A stretch of 37,071 nt of DNA from UBA9619 sp964630665 (GCA_964630665.1 CAZVVN010000027.1:1-37071), one strand, 5' to 3'. Positions 1 through 9,010 are shown, counted from the first letter of the stretch. Made by a program: numbers and translations. The notes: generated by a model from the letters alone, not told the origin.

Positions 1-33
1 AGGGAATTGTATAGGTGATTATTGAAAAGAAAA

Positions 34-389
34 TGGTGGAGGCGGCGGGAATCGAACCCGCGTCCGTCAATCCGCCACTCACCGGCGACTACATGCTTAG
101 TCTGTCTTTGATTTGACCGAACGTGCCCCGACAGACAGGGTCACGGCCGGCGAGCCCGCTTAAGTTTGGCGTGGCGGGTCACGAGCACCCCATCACGCGA
201 GCCCATGTGATTTGATCCCTCGGATCCCAGCCCATGGGCGAGCCGGGGGAGAGACTAGCGGGGATTAAGCCGCTAGGGCGTAGTTGTCGTCGTTGGCAAC
301 TATAAAGTGTGCAGTTGGATTAACGAGGAGACCTGCACCTCGGCATGCTCCGATGGCTTTGTGATCCACGTCGAAACCAGGTCGCCCCC
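34..389 (-). ncRNA. ssrA: transfer-messenger RNA (tmRNA)
   Basis: One-piece tmRNA of about 356 nt that rescues stalled ribosomes together with SmpB, encoded next door. Read on the minus strand, the 5' end is GGGGGCG and pairs with CGCCTCC just before the 3' ACCA (one G-U pair), closing the alanine-type acceptor stem. The T-arm GGTTCGATTCC is present. The tag reading frame starts at 297 and ends with TAA at 265-267, encoding ANDDNYALAA, the usual proteolysis tag of gammaproteobacteria. A T-rich stretch follows the CCA end and may act in termination. Only 33 nt lie beyond the 3' end, so an integrated element at this common attachment site could not be seen. Confidence 0.97.
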
Positions 390-445
390 AGTCTCAGTCT
401 GCTGAATACAAGCCGACCGCTAATTTTACCACGAGAACTTCGATT

Positions 446-916
446 TCAGCGGGTCTCTTTGAGTAGCCGATGGGCCTGTCGGTTCCACTCGCGTTCCCGA
501 ATCGCGGCACGTTTGTCATGCTGTTTCTTACCTTTGGCCAGCGCGATCTTCAGTTTTGCACGGCCGCGCTTCCAGTACAGCGACAGCGGCACCAGTGCAT
601 AACCACGGCGCTCCACCGCACCGCGAAGCTTGCCGATCTCCTTGGCATGCAACAGCAGTTTGCGGGTCCTGGTAGGATCGGGCGTGATGTGGGTCGAGGC
701 GCTCTTCATCGGGGAGAAGTGCGCACCGAAAAGGTAGATCTCTCCATCTCGAACGATCACATAGCTTTCCTGCAACTGGGCCTGGCCTTCACGCAGACTC
801 TTGACTTCCCATCCCTCGAGCGCGATCCCAGCCTCAAATTCTTCTTCTATGAAGTAATCGTGCCGGGCCCGCTTGTTACGGGCGATCGTGCTGGGATCGT
901 GTTTTTGTCTGGCCAT
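446..916 (-). CDS. smpB: SsrA-binding protein SmpB
   Basis: Small basic protein of 156 aa that binds the tRNA-like domain of tmRNA and brings it to stalled ribosomes. The sequence shows the family core: an IARNKRARHDYFIEE-type start, GWEVKSLREG, and the positively charged C-terminal tail with KGKKQHDKR and REREWNRQ that folds in the decoding channel. The length is normal for the family. It lies directly upstream of ssrA on the same strand and diverges from ratA. I see no strong Shine-Dalgarno before its ATG. Confidence 0.97.
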   Translation of the reverse strand: MARQKHDPSTIARNKRARHDYFIEEEFEAGIALEGWEVKSLREGQAQLQESYVIVRDGEIYLFGAHFSPMKSASTHITPDPTRTRKLLLHAKEIGKLRGAVERRGYALVPLSLYWKRGRAKLKIALAKGKKQHDKRAAIREREWNRQAHRLLKETR

Positions 917-969
917 TCAGGGGCTGATTCTAGTCCTGACCCGAAACCAATGACGGGAGGTAACGGCAG

Positions 970-975
970 TATAAT
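970..975 (+). promoter_or_regulatory. candidate -10 box for ratA-rnfH
   Basis: A perfect TATAAT lies in the smpB/ratA divergent gap. It would place transcription start near 982, about 27 nt before the GTG at 1009. No good -35 hexamer is visible at the right spacing, so this is a candidate only. Confidence 0.35.
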
Positions 976-1008
976 GCCTGTACCAGTCCAGCCTTCTTGT
1001 GGCCGCAC

Positions 1009-1455
1009 GTGCATACTGTCAAGCGTTCGCTGATTCTGCCCTACAGTGCGGCTGAAATGTATACCCTGGCCAACGACGTGGATCGTTACAGCGAATTTCT
1101 GCCCTGGTGCAGCGATTCGCAAGTGCTGGATCAGGGCTCAGGATATGTCACTGCGAAGATCGGAGTAGACTTCAAAGGGCTGACAACCTCTTTCACCACC
1201 CGCAACCAGCTGGTCCCTGGGCAACAGATTCGTATGGATCTGATCGAAGGGCCTTTCAGTATGCTGGAAGGTAACTGGTCATTTACTGTCTTGGATGAGA
1301 GTGCCAGTCGCGTGGGTCTGGCCGTTGATTTCGGCTTTGCCGGCCGGCTGATCGAAAAGACCATCGCTCCGTTGTTTTCTCAGATCTGTGGTGGCCTGGT
1401 GGATGCTTTTGCGGATAGAGCCCGGCAGGTGTACGGTGAACGACGCTTCGCTTGA
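1009..1455 (+). CDS. ratA: RatA family protein (START/COQ10-like)
   Basis: Protein of 148 aa in the polyketide cyclase/START fold family that includes E. coli RatA and mitochondrial COQ10. RatA was described as a ribosome-association toxin; COQ10 homologues bind ubiquinone and support respiration, so the true role is unsettled. Family signatures are VKRSLILPYSAAEMYTL at the N terminus, YSEFLPWC, and the GPFSMLEGNW segment. The frame is open from a TTG at 997, but the GTG at 1009 matches the usual family N terminus and is preferred. It sits next to smpB and overlaps rnfH, the classical gammaproteobacterial order. Confidence 0.92.
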   Translation: MHTVKRSLILPYSAAEMYTLANDVDRYSEFLPWCSDSQVLDQGSGYVTAKIGVDFKGLTTSFTTRNQLVPGQQIRMDLIEGPFSMLEGNWSFTVLDESASRVGLAVDFGFAGRLIEKTIAPLFSQICGGLVDAFADRARQVYGERRFA

Positions 1456-1729
1456 GGTAGAGGTGGTCTACGCGCTGCCGAAACAACAGTTCCTAGTGCA
1501 ACTGTCGCTGCCTCTGGGCAGCACCGCCCGGGAGGCCGTCGAACAATCGGGCCTGCTGGTGAAGTTCCCCCAGATTAATCTGGAAACGCTCACAGTGGGC
1601 ATCTTCTCCAGGGTTGTTGGCCTCGATCACGTTCTCGTAGCAGGAGACCGGGTGGAGATCTATCGGCCCCTGTTGATGTCGCCCGGCGAAGCTCGTCGGC
1701 GACGCGCACAGTTAAAACCCACCCGCTAG
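1436..1729 (+). CDS. rnfH: RnfH family ubiquitin-like protein
   Basis: Protein of 97 aa with the beta-grasp fold of the RnfH/UPF0125 family; its function is not firmly known despite the name. Visible signatures are the VEVVYALPKQQ start, the LPLGSTAREAVEQSGLL helix, VGIFSRVV, and the closing GDRVEIYRPLLMSPGEARRRRA. The chosen GTG start at 1436 has AGGTG just upstream and overlaps the 3' end of ratA by 20 nt, so the two genes are probably translated together. The C terminus is basic. An upstream in-frame start at 1388 would give a non-conserved extension and is not used. Confidence 0.92.
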   Translation: MNDASLEVEVVYALPKQQFLVQLSLPLGSTAREAVEQSGLLVKFPQINLETLTVGIFSRVVGLDHVLVAGDRVEIYRPLLMSPGEARRRRAQLKPTR

Positions 1730-1731
1730 TG

Positions 1732-2157
1732 TCAGTCGGGCTTGTCTTCTTTGGGTTTCCAGATTTTCTGCCAGGTGCGGGTCAAAAATCCCGGTTCTTC
1801 TGACTCGGGGTCAGCCTGGGACGTATCATCCGGTTGAGGACCACTGTCACTTCGCTGAATCTCGACGAGACGGTCGTCTTCGAAGATCAGGGCTAGGTGT
1901 CGTTGCTCGGTTTCGAGAGTCTCTCCGGACTTGAAGCTGAAAAAATAATCCCAACGGTCGACATGAAACGGGTCAGCGACTAGCGGTGACCCGAGGATGA
2001 ACCGCACCTCAGCTTTGTTCATGCCCGGTTGCAGTTGATCGAGTTGCGCTTTGTCAATCGCATTGCCCTGCTGGATGTCGATCCGGTATGTTCGCATGCA
2101 GCCGGTAACCAGTATCAGGGTCAGGGCCACAGTGGCGAGTGTCAGATGGAGTTTCAC
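1732..2157 (-). CDS. bamE: outer membrane assembly lipoprotein BamE
   Basis: Lipoprotein of 141 aa, a small partner in the BAM machine that inserts beta-barrel proteins such as LptD (also in this window). The N terminus has a signal peptide ending in the lipobox LVTGC, so the mature protein should be lipid-anchored. The SmpA/OmlA core is clear: QLQPGMNKAEVRFILGSP, then DRWDYFFSF and LIFEDDRLVEI. The tail is acidic and low in complexity. The start is GTG. It converges with rnfH, whose stop lies only 2 nt away, and follows recN on the same strand. Confidence 0.95.
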   Translation of the reverse strand: MKLHLTLATVALTLILVTGCMRTYRIDIQQGNAIDKAQLDQLQPGMNKAEVRFILGSPLVADPFHVDRWDYFFSFKSGETLETEQRHLALIFEDDRLVEIQRSDSGPQPDDTSQADPESEEPGFLTRTWQKIWKPKEDKPD

Positions 2158-2262
2158 AGTTATGGACGGCCGGCTCGGTTCGGATCGAGAATCTGCGGGC
2201 TAATAGGCAATGGTAGCTGCGATGATGACATGGCCTTTACGCGGACTCCAGCCTGAAATGGA

Positions 2263-3930
2263 TCACGCCATTGCCCTTCGTAGCATTTCCTCGGCGTGGG
2301 CCCGTGTCTGCCGGGTGATTTCGATGCCACCCAGCATGCGGGCGATCTCTTCTGTCCGGCTTTGCGGGTCCAGTGAGTCGATCGTCAGGTCGGATTGACC
2401 CGATTTTGTCACCAGCAGATGCCCCCGGCCCTGAACAGCCACCTGGGGCAGGTGGGTGATGCATAGAACCTGGCGTTCAGTACCCAGTTCGCGTAACTTG
2501 CTGCCCACAATTTCCGCTATCCGGCCACCGATGCCGATATCCACTTCGTCGTAAATACAACTGGGGGCCGAATCGATTGCAGACGTTACCACTTGTACGG
2601 CCAGGCTGATTCTGGACAACTCACCGCCGGAGGCGACCTGGTCCAGGGATGCCATGTCCCTGTCAGCGATGGTCCTGACCTGAAATTCTACCGATTCCAT
2701 ACCATAGCGGCCGGCACGATCCTGATCCAGCGCTGCCAGTTCAACTGAGAACACCCCCTGTTCCAGGCCAAGATCAGTCAGCTGGGCGGTCACCGTGGAG
2801 CCCAGGCGTGCAGCGGCCGTTATCCGGGCCTGGCTGATTCGCGCGGCCAGTTCGTCATAGTCTTTCTCGAGTGAGCCGATCCGTCGTTCCGTGTCCTGGA
2901 TATCTTTCTCGCCGGCCATCGCAACCTCTAGTGCCCGGCTAACCCTATCCAGTTCCTGGTGTAAACCATCAGGGTTGACCCGGTACTTTCGGGCCGTGTC
3001 GTGGAGTAGTGTCAATCTTGCATCCAGGCGCTCGAACTCTTCAGGGTCGTGCTCGTAACCGGCGCGGCAGCGTCGAAGGTCGGTCAGGGTGTCAGTCAAC
3101 AACGCCATGATGTTTTCCAGCTGTGATACACAGTCTCTGAGCTGCGGGTCGTACGCTTCCAGTTCCGACAGTCGATTTGTTGCACGGGCCAGTAGCGTCG
3201 AAACGGCACCATCTTCTGCCTCATCCAGCTCCTGTTGTATCTGCCATGTGCCTTCGGCCAGTTCCCGGATGTGGGATAGACGGGTGTGTGATGCGTTCAG
3301 GCTGTCCAGCTCGGCCGGGTCGGGATTCAGTTCGGTCAGTTCATCGACCTGGTGCCGCAGATAGTCTTCTTGTTGTTTCGATCGTTCGGCCTCGGCACGA
3401 AGGTTCTGCAGCAGATCCCGGGATTGGCTCAATTCATCGTAAGTGTGTGTGATGTGACGAACTTGCTCCTCGATACCGGCATAGTTATCCAGCGTCGCTC
3501 TCTGCACAGGCTTCTTCAGCAACAGGTGGTATTCGTGTTGCCCGTGTATATCCACCAGCAGTGGGCCGAGTTCCCGCAACGACTGGATTGGTACCGGACG
3601 TCCATTGATGAAACCCCTTGAGGGCTTTTCCTGGTACACGAGTCGGCGCAGCGTGCATTCGGCTGCATCAGTGCCAAGATCATGCTGGTCGAGCCACTCC
3701 CGGGCCTGCTGGTTCTGGCTGAGTTCAAAGCCCGCCTGGATTTCGCATGCCTCACAGCCTGACCGGATGATCTCAGCTGAAGTGCGGCTGCCGAGCAGGA
3801 TGGCCAGTGCATCAACAATGACGGATTTTCCGGCCCCCGTTTCACCGGTGATGACAGTGAGTCCGCGACCAAAGGAGAGTTCGGCCTGTTTGACGATCAG
3901 AAAATCTCGAACGTCAATCCAGTTGATCAT
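2263..3930 (-). CDS. recN: DNA repair protein RecN
   Basis: SMC-like ATPase of 555 aa that acts early in double-strand break repair. The N terminus carries the Walker A motif GETGAGKS inside the family block RGLTVITGETGAGKSVIVDA. A long central part is rich in charged heptad-like segments that would form the coiled coil. The C-terminal half has the ABC signature ASGGELSR and Walker B IYDEVDIGIGG, followed by CITHLPQVA. Length is standard. It lies between nadK and bamE on the minus strand, 18 nt after nadK, so the two are probably cotranscribed. I see no obvious LexA box upstream. Confidence 0.97.
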   Translation of the reverse strand: MINWIDVRDFLIVKQAELSFGRGLTVITGETGAGKSVIVDALAILLGSRTSAEIIRSGCEACEIQAGFELSQNQQAREWLDQHDLGTDAAECTLRRLVYQEKPSRGFINGRPVPIQSLRELGPLLVDIHGQHEYHLLLKKPVQRATLDNYAGIEEQVRHITHTYDELSQSRDLLQNLRAEAERSKQQEDYLRHQVDELTELNPDPAELDSLNASHTRLSHIRELAEGTWQIQQELDEAEDGAVSTLLARATNRLSELEAYDPQLRDCVSQLENIMALLTDTLTDLRRCRAGYEHDPEEFERLDARLTLLHDTARKYRVNPDGLHQELDRVSRALEVAMAGEKDIQDTERRIGSLEKDYDELAARISQARITAAARLGSTVTAQLTDLGLEQGVFSVELAALDQDRAGRYGMESVEFQVRTIADRDMASLDQVASGGELSRISLAVQVVTSAIDSAPSCIYDEVDIGIGGRIAEIVGSKLRELGTERQVLCITHLPQVAVQGRGHLLVTKSGQSDLTIDSLDPQSRTEEIARMLGGIEITRQTRAHAEEMLRRAMA

Positions 3931-3948
3931 CGCGCTGTTTCCAGCGGG

Positions 3949-4809
3949 TCATCCCCAGCCGAGCTTGGAACGCAGCGCGGTGAAGTGATTGTGGCTGTTG
4001 ATGCGCAGCATCCGGGTCACCGTCTCGGCGCGACGGATGCGGATCACCTCGCTGCCGGTGACTGACAGCTGGCGAAGCCCGTCGATAAAGACGTTGCCTT
4101 TGGCTCCCGCAAGGTCGAGCACTTCCAACTCGATGACGCTGCCTGCATCCAGTACCATGGGTCGGTGTCCAAGGGTGTGAGGGCAGATCGGGGCAAACAC
4201 AATGGCCGGCAGCAGCGGGTGGAGGATCGGGCCGCCGGCTGACAACGCATAGCCGGTTGAGCCTGTCGGTGTTGCGACGATTACACCGTCTCCCCGGGTT
4301 CGGCCCACTGGCTCCGAATTGACCCGGGTGTCGAATTCAATCATTCGCGCGGTGTTCCCTTTGCTCAGCGTAATGTCATTGAGGGCAGTGATTTCGGCTC
4401 CGGCCTTGCCGTCACTGGTGACCTGGGCGCACAGCATTATTCGTTCCTCGATGCTGAATTCGCCGCGCAGGACCTCGTCTATGTCTGCCAGCATGCGATC
4501 GGCAGAGATATCGGTCAGAAATCCGAGTCGGCCCAGATTGACGCCAATCATCGGCAGGGTGTGCTGTGCCAGCTGCCGAGCGACGTGCAGCATGGTGCCG
4601 TCGCCACCAACGACAATTGCAAGATCGATCGTATCAGGGACCGGAGCGCCGGAATCCTCTATTCGCTTGCCGGAGATGTCGGTTGCAGTCGTGTCGCCCA
4701 GGAATACGTGAATGCCCTTTAATTCAAGGTGTTTTCTGAGTTCGGTCAGGGTGACATTGACCTTGGAATCCTTGTAGCGACCGTACAAACCCACTGATTT
4801 GAAAGACAT
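3949..4809 (-). CDS. nadK: NAD kinase
   Basis: Enzyme of 286 aa that phosphorylates NAD+ to NADP+ using ATP. The diagnostic GGDGT motif (GGDGTMLHVAR) is followed by GVNLGRLGFLTD and the nucleotide-binding block TPTGSTGYALSAGGPI. The usual NE of the NAD site appears as ND in ALNDITLSKG, a conservative change. The ATG at 4809 has GGAG 9 nt upstream; a TTG at 4818 would add three residues. It is divergent from hrcA and leads into recN, the common order in gammaproteobacteria. Confidence 0.96.
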   Translation of the reverse strand: MSFKSVGLYGRYKDSKVNVTLTELRKHLELKGIHVFLGDTTATDISGKRIEDSGAPVPDTIDLAIVVGGDGTMLHVARQLAQHTLPMIGVNLGRLGFLTDISADRMLADIDEVLRGEFSIEERIMLCAQVTSDGKAGAEITALNDITLSKGNTARMIEFDTRVNSEPVGRTRGDGVIVATPTGSTGYALSAGGPILHPLLPAIVFAPICPHTLGHRPMVLDAGSVIELEVLDLAGAKGNVFIDGLRQLSVTGSEVIRIRRAETVTRMLRINSHNHFTALRSKLGWG

Positions 4810-4987
4810 GCCGGTCAACTCCGTTGTTTACTGATTACCTGATTGGTCGCTGAACGCACTGTATCTACCTTGTTGACAATTGCGTGTCGGCTCGTCGGTG
4901 GTATGATTGAGTTGTGCCAGGCTCACCGCGCCAACAGTCCGGATTTTACCCCCAAGTAGCCCGACTACAGAAAAACGCTATCGCCCG

Positions 4988-6037
4988 ATGACGACCGTAT
5001 CGGAAATTCAACTCAGCGACAGGGCGGAGATTCTTCTGCGGGAGCTGGTTCGCCGCTATATCAGCGACGGAGAACCCGTCGGTTCCCGGACCTTGTCCCG
5101 TGAGTCGGGCCTTGATCTGAGTGCAGCGACGATCAGGAACGTGATGTCGGATCTGGAAGATCTGGGTCTCATCCGGGCACCTCACACCTCAGCCGGCAGG
5201 ATACCGACCCAGCTGGGATACCGGGTGTTCGTCAATACCATGCTCAAGGTCAAGCCACTTGACTCCACCTCAGTCAAGGAGATCAACAGCGGGCTTGCTT
5301 CGGCCAGAGATCCCGACGAGCTGATGGGGACTGCCTCGGAGCTGCTGTCCCAGATCACCCATTTTGCCGGGGTCGTACTGCTGCCGGGTGGTGAACACGC
5401 CAATTTTCGCCAGATCGAGTTCCTGCCACTGGCCGATGATCGGATACTGGCGATCCTGGTGACAGCGGATGGCCGGGTCCAGAACCGTGTATTGTTCGCT
5501 GATCGGAAGTATTCGCCGTCTGAGCTCGTTGAAGCGGCCAATTACTTCAACGAACAGTACTCAGGGCAATCTCTGACCGGCGTTCGCCAGAGATTGCTGC
5601 AGGACATGGAACGTGACAGCGCTTCGATGAATCGGATCATGCGGACTGCGGTTGCCATGGCCAAGGAACTGTTCACCGAAGAGACGGTCTCTGAAGGTGT
5701 CGTGGTCAGCGGCGAAACGAACCTCATGAGTGTTCCTGATTTTGATCAGCTGGAAAAACTCAGGGAGATTTTCGACGCCTTCAAGGCCAAACAGGACCTT
5801 CTGCAACTGCTAGACAAGAGCATGAATGCGCGGGGCATATCGATTTTCATCGGTGAAGAGTCTGGTTACAACGCGTTGACCGAGTGCAGTGTGGTGACTG
5901 CGCCGTATGAGTCTGATGGACGCTGCATCGGCGTTCTCGGTGTCGTTGGGCCAACCCGAATGTCGTACGAGGAAGTGATCCCGGTAGTGGACATTACCGC
6001 ACGTTTTCTGGGTAACGCCCTCAAGTCGCTGCATTAG
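4988..6037 (+). CDS. hrcA: heat-inducible transcription repressor HrcA
   Basis: Repressor of 349 aa that classically binds CIRCE operators before groESL or dnaK operons. The N-terminal winged helix shows LLRELVRRYISDGEPVGS and AATIRNVMSDLEDLGL, and the C-terminal region ends with the GVVGPTRMSYEEVIP block. The ATG at 4988 fits the family N terminus; an upstream ATG at 4907 gives an unlikely 27-residue extension. No CIRCE sequence (TTAGCACTC-N9-GAGTGCTAA) is visible before hrcA, grpE or dnaK, so its targets probably lie elsewhere. It heads the chaperone cluster. Confidence 0.95.
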   Translation: MTTVSEIQLSDRAEILLRELVRRYISDGEPVGSRTLSRESGLDLSAATIRNVMSDLEDLGLIRAPHTSAGRIPTQLGYRVFVNTMLKVKPLDSTSVKEINSGLASARDPDELMGTASELLSQITHFAGVVLLPGGEHANFRQIEFLPLADDRILAILVTADGRVQNRVLFADRKYSPSELVEAANYFNEQYSGQSLTGVRQRLLQDMERDSASMNRIMRTAVAMAKELFTEETVSEGVVVSGETNLMSVPDFDQLEKLREIFDAFKAKQDLLQLLDKSMNARGISIFIGEESGYNALTECSVVTAPYESDGRCIGVLGVVGPTRMSYEEVIPVVDITARFLGNALKSLH

Positions 6038-6054
6038 AACCGGTAGGCCGGTTC
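6037..6054 (+). terminator. hairpin after hrcA
   Basis: A 7-bp perfect inverted repeat GAACCGG/CCGGTTC with a TAGG loop starts at the last base of the hrcA stop codon. There is no T-run after it, so it is a weak terminator at best and may act in mRNA stability. Confidence 0.35.
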
Positions 6055-6078
6055 AAGGGTGTGGGTTGTGCAGCTGCA

Positions 6079-6106
6079 CTTGAAAAATTGGATCTGTACC
6101 CCAACT
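6079..6106 (+). promoter_or_regulatory. sigma32-type heat-shock promoter before grpE
   Basis: CTTGAAA, 13 nt, then CCCCAACT. This matches the RpoH consensus CTTGAAA-N11-16-CCCCATNT closely and sits about 58 nt before the grpE ATG. It makes grpE heat-inducible independently of hrcA. Confidence 0.8.
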
Positions 6107-6163
6107 TCTCCCTGTTGATTTCAATGGCGCCCGGAGGCGCTCCAGACGGAGATCCCAATAGCG

Positions 6164-6883
6164 ATGACAAAGGCGAGCCATCCCAATCAGTCAGTCGAGA
6201 ACCCGGAGCAAGAGGTAAAAAGTGACACGTCGAAATCCGACGGTTCACTTGATGATCGAGCTGAGACGCGGGCCGAGCCGGCTGCTGAGACACAGGGCAA
6301 TATGGCAGTGAATACTGCCGATTCCTCAAATCAGGAGGAGATCTCACTCCAGAACGGGGCCAGTGATGAGGCACACAGCACAGAACAGGATCCGCTGGTC
6401 GAGCTGGAGGACCTGCGCCAACAGCTTTCGGAGGCTCAGGACAGTTATCTGCGGGCCAAGGCCGAGGCCGACAATATCCGCAAAAGAGCCGATGTGGAGG
6501 TGGCTAACGCACGGAAGTTTGCGCTGGAGGGCTTTGTCCGAGAGATCCTGGCCGTTCGGGACAGCCTTGAAATGGCTCAGGCTACTGATCAGCACTCTGA
6601 TGGGGAAAAATCGTCAGCGGACCTTTCCGAAGGGTTGGCACTGATACTCAAGCAACTGGATATGGTTTTCGAGCGCTTCCAGGTGGAGATGGTGGAAGCG
6701 GTTCGAGGCGACAAACTTGACCCTGATCGCCATCAGGCCATGAGCATCGAACAGACCGACGACCTGCCGCCAAACAGCATCAGCCAGGTCGTTCAGAAGG
6801 GATACCTCCTGAATAATCGACTGTTGAGGCCTGCAATGGTAATCGTGGCTAAAACGCCCGAGAAATCGTCAGAAAATACTTGA
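6164..6883 (+). CDS. grpE: nucleotide exchange factor GrpE
   Basis: Co-chaperone of 239 aa that releases ADP from DnaK and resets its cycle. The first 75 or so residues are acidic and low in complexity, followed by the long dimerisation helix (LEDLRQQLSEAQDSYLRAKA, then EADNIRKRADVE) and the C-terminal beta domain with DPDRHQAMS and VVQKGYLLNNRLLRPAMVIV. The length is on the long side because of the N-terminal tail. GGAG lies upstream of the ATG. A sigma32-type promoter precedes it, and the stop codon overlaps the -35 of the dnaK promoter. Confidence 0.96.
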   Translation: MTKASHPNQSVENPEQEVKSDTSKSDGSLDDRAETRAEPAAETQGNMAVNTADSSNQEEISLQNGASDEAHSTEQDPLVELEDLRQQLSEAQDSYLRAKAEADNIRKRADVEVANARKFALEGFVREILAVRDSLEMAQATDQHSDGEKSSADLSEGLALILKQLDMVFERFQVEMVEAVRGDKLDPDRHQAMSIEQTDDLPPNSISQVVQKGYLLNNRLLRPAMVIVAKTPEKSSENT

Positions 6884-6907
6884 AACAGGCGTTGGGCGAC
6901 CCCACGT
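6879..6907 (+). promoter_or_regulatory. sigma32-type promoter before dnaK
   Basis: CTTGAAA, 14 nt, then CCCCACGT, again very close to the RpoH consensus. The -35 element contains the TGA stop of grpE (6881-6883). It lies about 52 nt before the dnaK ATG and gives dnaK its own heat-shock promoter. Confidence 0.8.
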
Positions 6908-6958
6908 TAAAAAGATATACAACGCTTATTGCGAATCAGGAATTTTGAGGAACAGACT

Positions 6959-8896
6959 ATGGGAAACATCATCGGAATAGATCTCGGGACCACCAATTCG
7001 TGCGTGGCAGTGATGGAAGCGGGTACCGCCAAGGTGATCGAGAACAGCGAGGGAGACAGAACAACCCCGTCGGTGGTGGCATTTTCTGAAGACGGCGAGG
7101 TGCTCGTGGGCCAGTCAGCCAAGCGCCAGGCCGTGACCAATCCACACAACACGATTTTCGCCGTCAAAAGGTTGGTCGGACGTAAATTCGACGATCAACT
7201 TGTCCAGCGCGATATCGACCTGATGCCCTATCCGATCATCAAGGCAAAAAACGGTGATGCCTGGGTCGAAGCCGGGGGCAAGCAGGTCGCACCGCCGGAG
7301 ATCTCGGCCCGGGTACTGCAGAAAATGAAGCAGACTGCCGAGGATTATCTGGGCACCGAGGTGACTGAGGCCGTGATCACGGTTCCAGCCTATTTCAATG
7401 ACTCCCAGCGCCAGGCGACCAAGGACGCTGGCAAGATCGCAGGTCTGGATGTCAAACGCATCATCAATGAGCCGACCGCGGCAGCACTGGCTTACGGTCT
7501 GGAAAAACAGCAGGGTGATCGCAAGATCGCGGTTTACGATCTGGGTGGAGGCACTTTCGATGTGTCTATCATTGAGATCGCCGATGTCGATGGAGAACAC
7601 CAGTTCGAGGTGCTCTCGACCAATGGCGACACTTTTCTCGGTGGAGAGGATTTTGATCGCCGCTTGATCGACTATCTGGCCGATGAGTTCAAGAAAGACA
7701 ACGGCATGGATCTTCGTGGCGACCCTCTCGCGATGCAGCGTCTCAAAGAGGGCGCAGAGAAAGCCAAGATTGAACTGTCCTCAAGTACTCAGACCGAGGT
7801 TAATCTGCCGTATATCACGGCAGACCAGAGTGGCCCGAAACACCTGAACCTGAAACTGTCCCGGGCCAAACTGGAGGCCATGGTCGAGCAGTTGATTCTG
7901 AGTACCATCGAACCGTGCAGGACCGCGCTTCAGGATGCCAACCTGAAAGCATCCGAGATCGACGACATCATTCTGGTCGGCGGTCAGACCCGTATGCCGA
8001 AGGTACAGGAGGCGGTCAAGGATTTCTTCGGTCGTGAACCGCGGCGCGATGTGAATCCGGATGAGGCGGTCGCAGTCGGTGCAGCGATCCAGGGCGGTGT
8101 TCTGGGTGGTGATGTCAAGGATGTTCTTTTGTTGGACGTGACCCCGCTCTCGCTGGGCATTGAGACACTGGGTGGTGTGCTGACCAAGCTGATCGACAAG
8201 AACACGACCATCCCGACCAAGGCAAATCAGGTCTTCTCGACTGCTGACGACAATCAGACGGCAGTCACGGTTCACGTTCTGCAGGGTGAACGGGAGATGG
8301 CACAACACAACAAATCGCTGGGTCGATTCGACTTGACCAATATTCCCGCCGCGCCTCGCGGGATGCCGCAGATAGAGGTCACCTTTGATATTGATGCCAA
8401 CGGAATCTTGAATGTCTCCGCCAAGGACAAGGCGACCGGCAAGGAAAACAAGATCGTCATCAAAGCAGGGTCTGGTCTTTCAGACGATGAGATCGAACGC
8501 ATGGTGCAGGATGCCGAGGCCCATGCCGATGAAGATCGCAAGGCACGTGAAAAAGTCGATGCCCTCAATCATGCAGAAGCCATGATCCATACGGTACGCA
8601 AAACGCTGTCTGAGGCTGGTGAGAAGGTGGACGCCGGTGAGAAGGAGAAGATCGAGACGGCAATCAAGGAACTTGAAGAGGTGATCAGCGGTGACGATGT
8701 TGAGCAGATTACGGCAAAGACCAACGCCCTGATGGAAGCCAGCCACAAGTTGGCCGAGCAGATGTACCAGCAGCAGGACAGTGACGTTTCGCCCGGCGCT
8801 GAAGAATCGGCAACGGGTGACGGTCCATCAGCAGCAAGCGGAGATGATGTCGTTGATGCTGAGTTTGAAGAAGTGAAAGACAAGCCGGATCAGTAA
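6959..8896 (+). CDS. dnaK: chaperone protein DnaK (Hsp70)
   Basis: ATP-dependent chaperone of 645 aa. The ATPase domain opens with GIDLGTTNSCVAVM and contains VPAYFNDSQRQATKDAG, NEPTAAALAYG and DLGGGTFDVSI. The substrate domain has DVTPLSLGIETLGG and IPTKANQVFSTA. The C terminus ends in the typical acidic motif VVDAEFEEVKDK. The ATG at 6959 has TTGAGG 8 nt upstream; an upstream start at 6929 would add ten non-conserved residues. It works with GrpE and DnaJ encoded on either side. Confidence 0.98.
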   Translation: MGNIIGIDLGTTNSCVAVMEAGTAKVIENSEGDRTTPSVVAFSEDGEVLVGQSAKRQAVTNPHNTIFAVKRLVGRKFDDQLVQRDIDLMPYPIIKAKNGDAWVEAGGKQVAPPEISARVLQKMKQTAEDYLGTEVTEAVITVPAYFNDSQRQATKDAGKIAGLDVKRIINEPTAAALAYGLEKQQGDRKIAVYDLGGGTFDVSIIEIADVDGEHQFEVLSTNGDTFLGGEDFDRRLIDYLADEFKKDNGMDLRGDPLAMQRLKEGAEKAKIELSSSTQTEVNLPYITADQSGPKHLNLKLSRAKLEAMVEQLILSTIEPCRTALQDANLKASEIDDIILVGGQTRMPKVQEAVKDFFGREPRRDVNPDEAVAVGAAIQGGVLGGDVKDVLLLDVTPLSLGIETLGGVLTKLIDKNTTIPTKANQVFSTADDNQTAVTVHVLQGEREMAQHNKSLGRFDLTNIPAAPRGMPQIEVTFDIDANGILNVSAKDKATGKENKIVIKAGSGLSDDEIERMVQDAEAHADEDRKAREKVDALNHAEAMIHTVRKTLSEAGEKVDAGEKEKIETAIKELEEVISGDDVEQITAKTNALMEASHKLAEQMYQQQDSDVSPGAEESATGDGPSAASGDDVVDAEFEEVKDKPDQ

Positions 8897-8947
8897 TTCT
8901 CCTTTCAGGAGGCCTGTGTCGTTACCGTGACGGACAGGATTGTGGGG

Positions 8948-8968
8948 AAGCCGGTTGTTAACCGGCTT
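8948..8968 (+). terminator. strong hairpin between dnaK and dnaJ
   Basis: Perfect 9-bp inverted repeat AAGCCGGTT-GTT-AACCGGCTT. It is not followed by a T-run, so it may be a partial terminator, or an mRNA-stabilising or processing element that lowers dnaJ relative to dnaK. Confidence 0.5.
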
Positions 8969-9010
8969 TCGTCCGTTATACATACAGGCTGAAAATGGTA
9001 CAAGCGAGCA

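Noticed and set aside
1..33. Prophage or island integrated at the ssrA 3' end
   Set aside because: Only 33 nt are visible beyond the tmRNA; no integrase or repeated ssrA end is present in the window.
4873..4907. TTGACA and TATGAT before hrcA as a sigma70 promoter
   Set aside because: The spacing is 23 nt, well beyond the working range, so the pair is probably chance.
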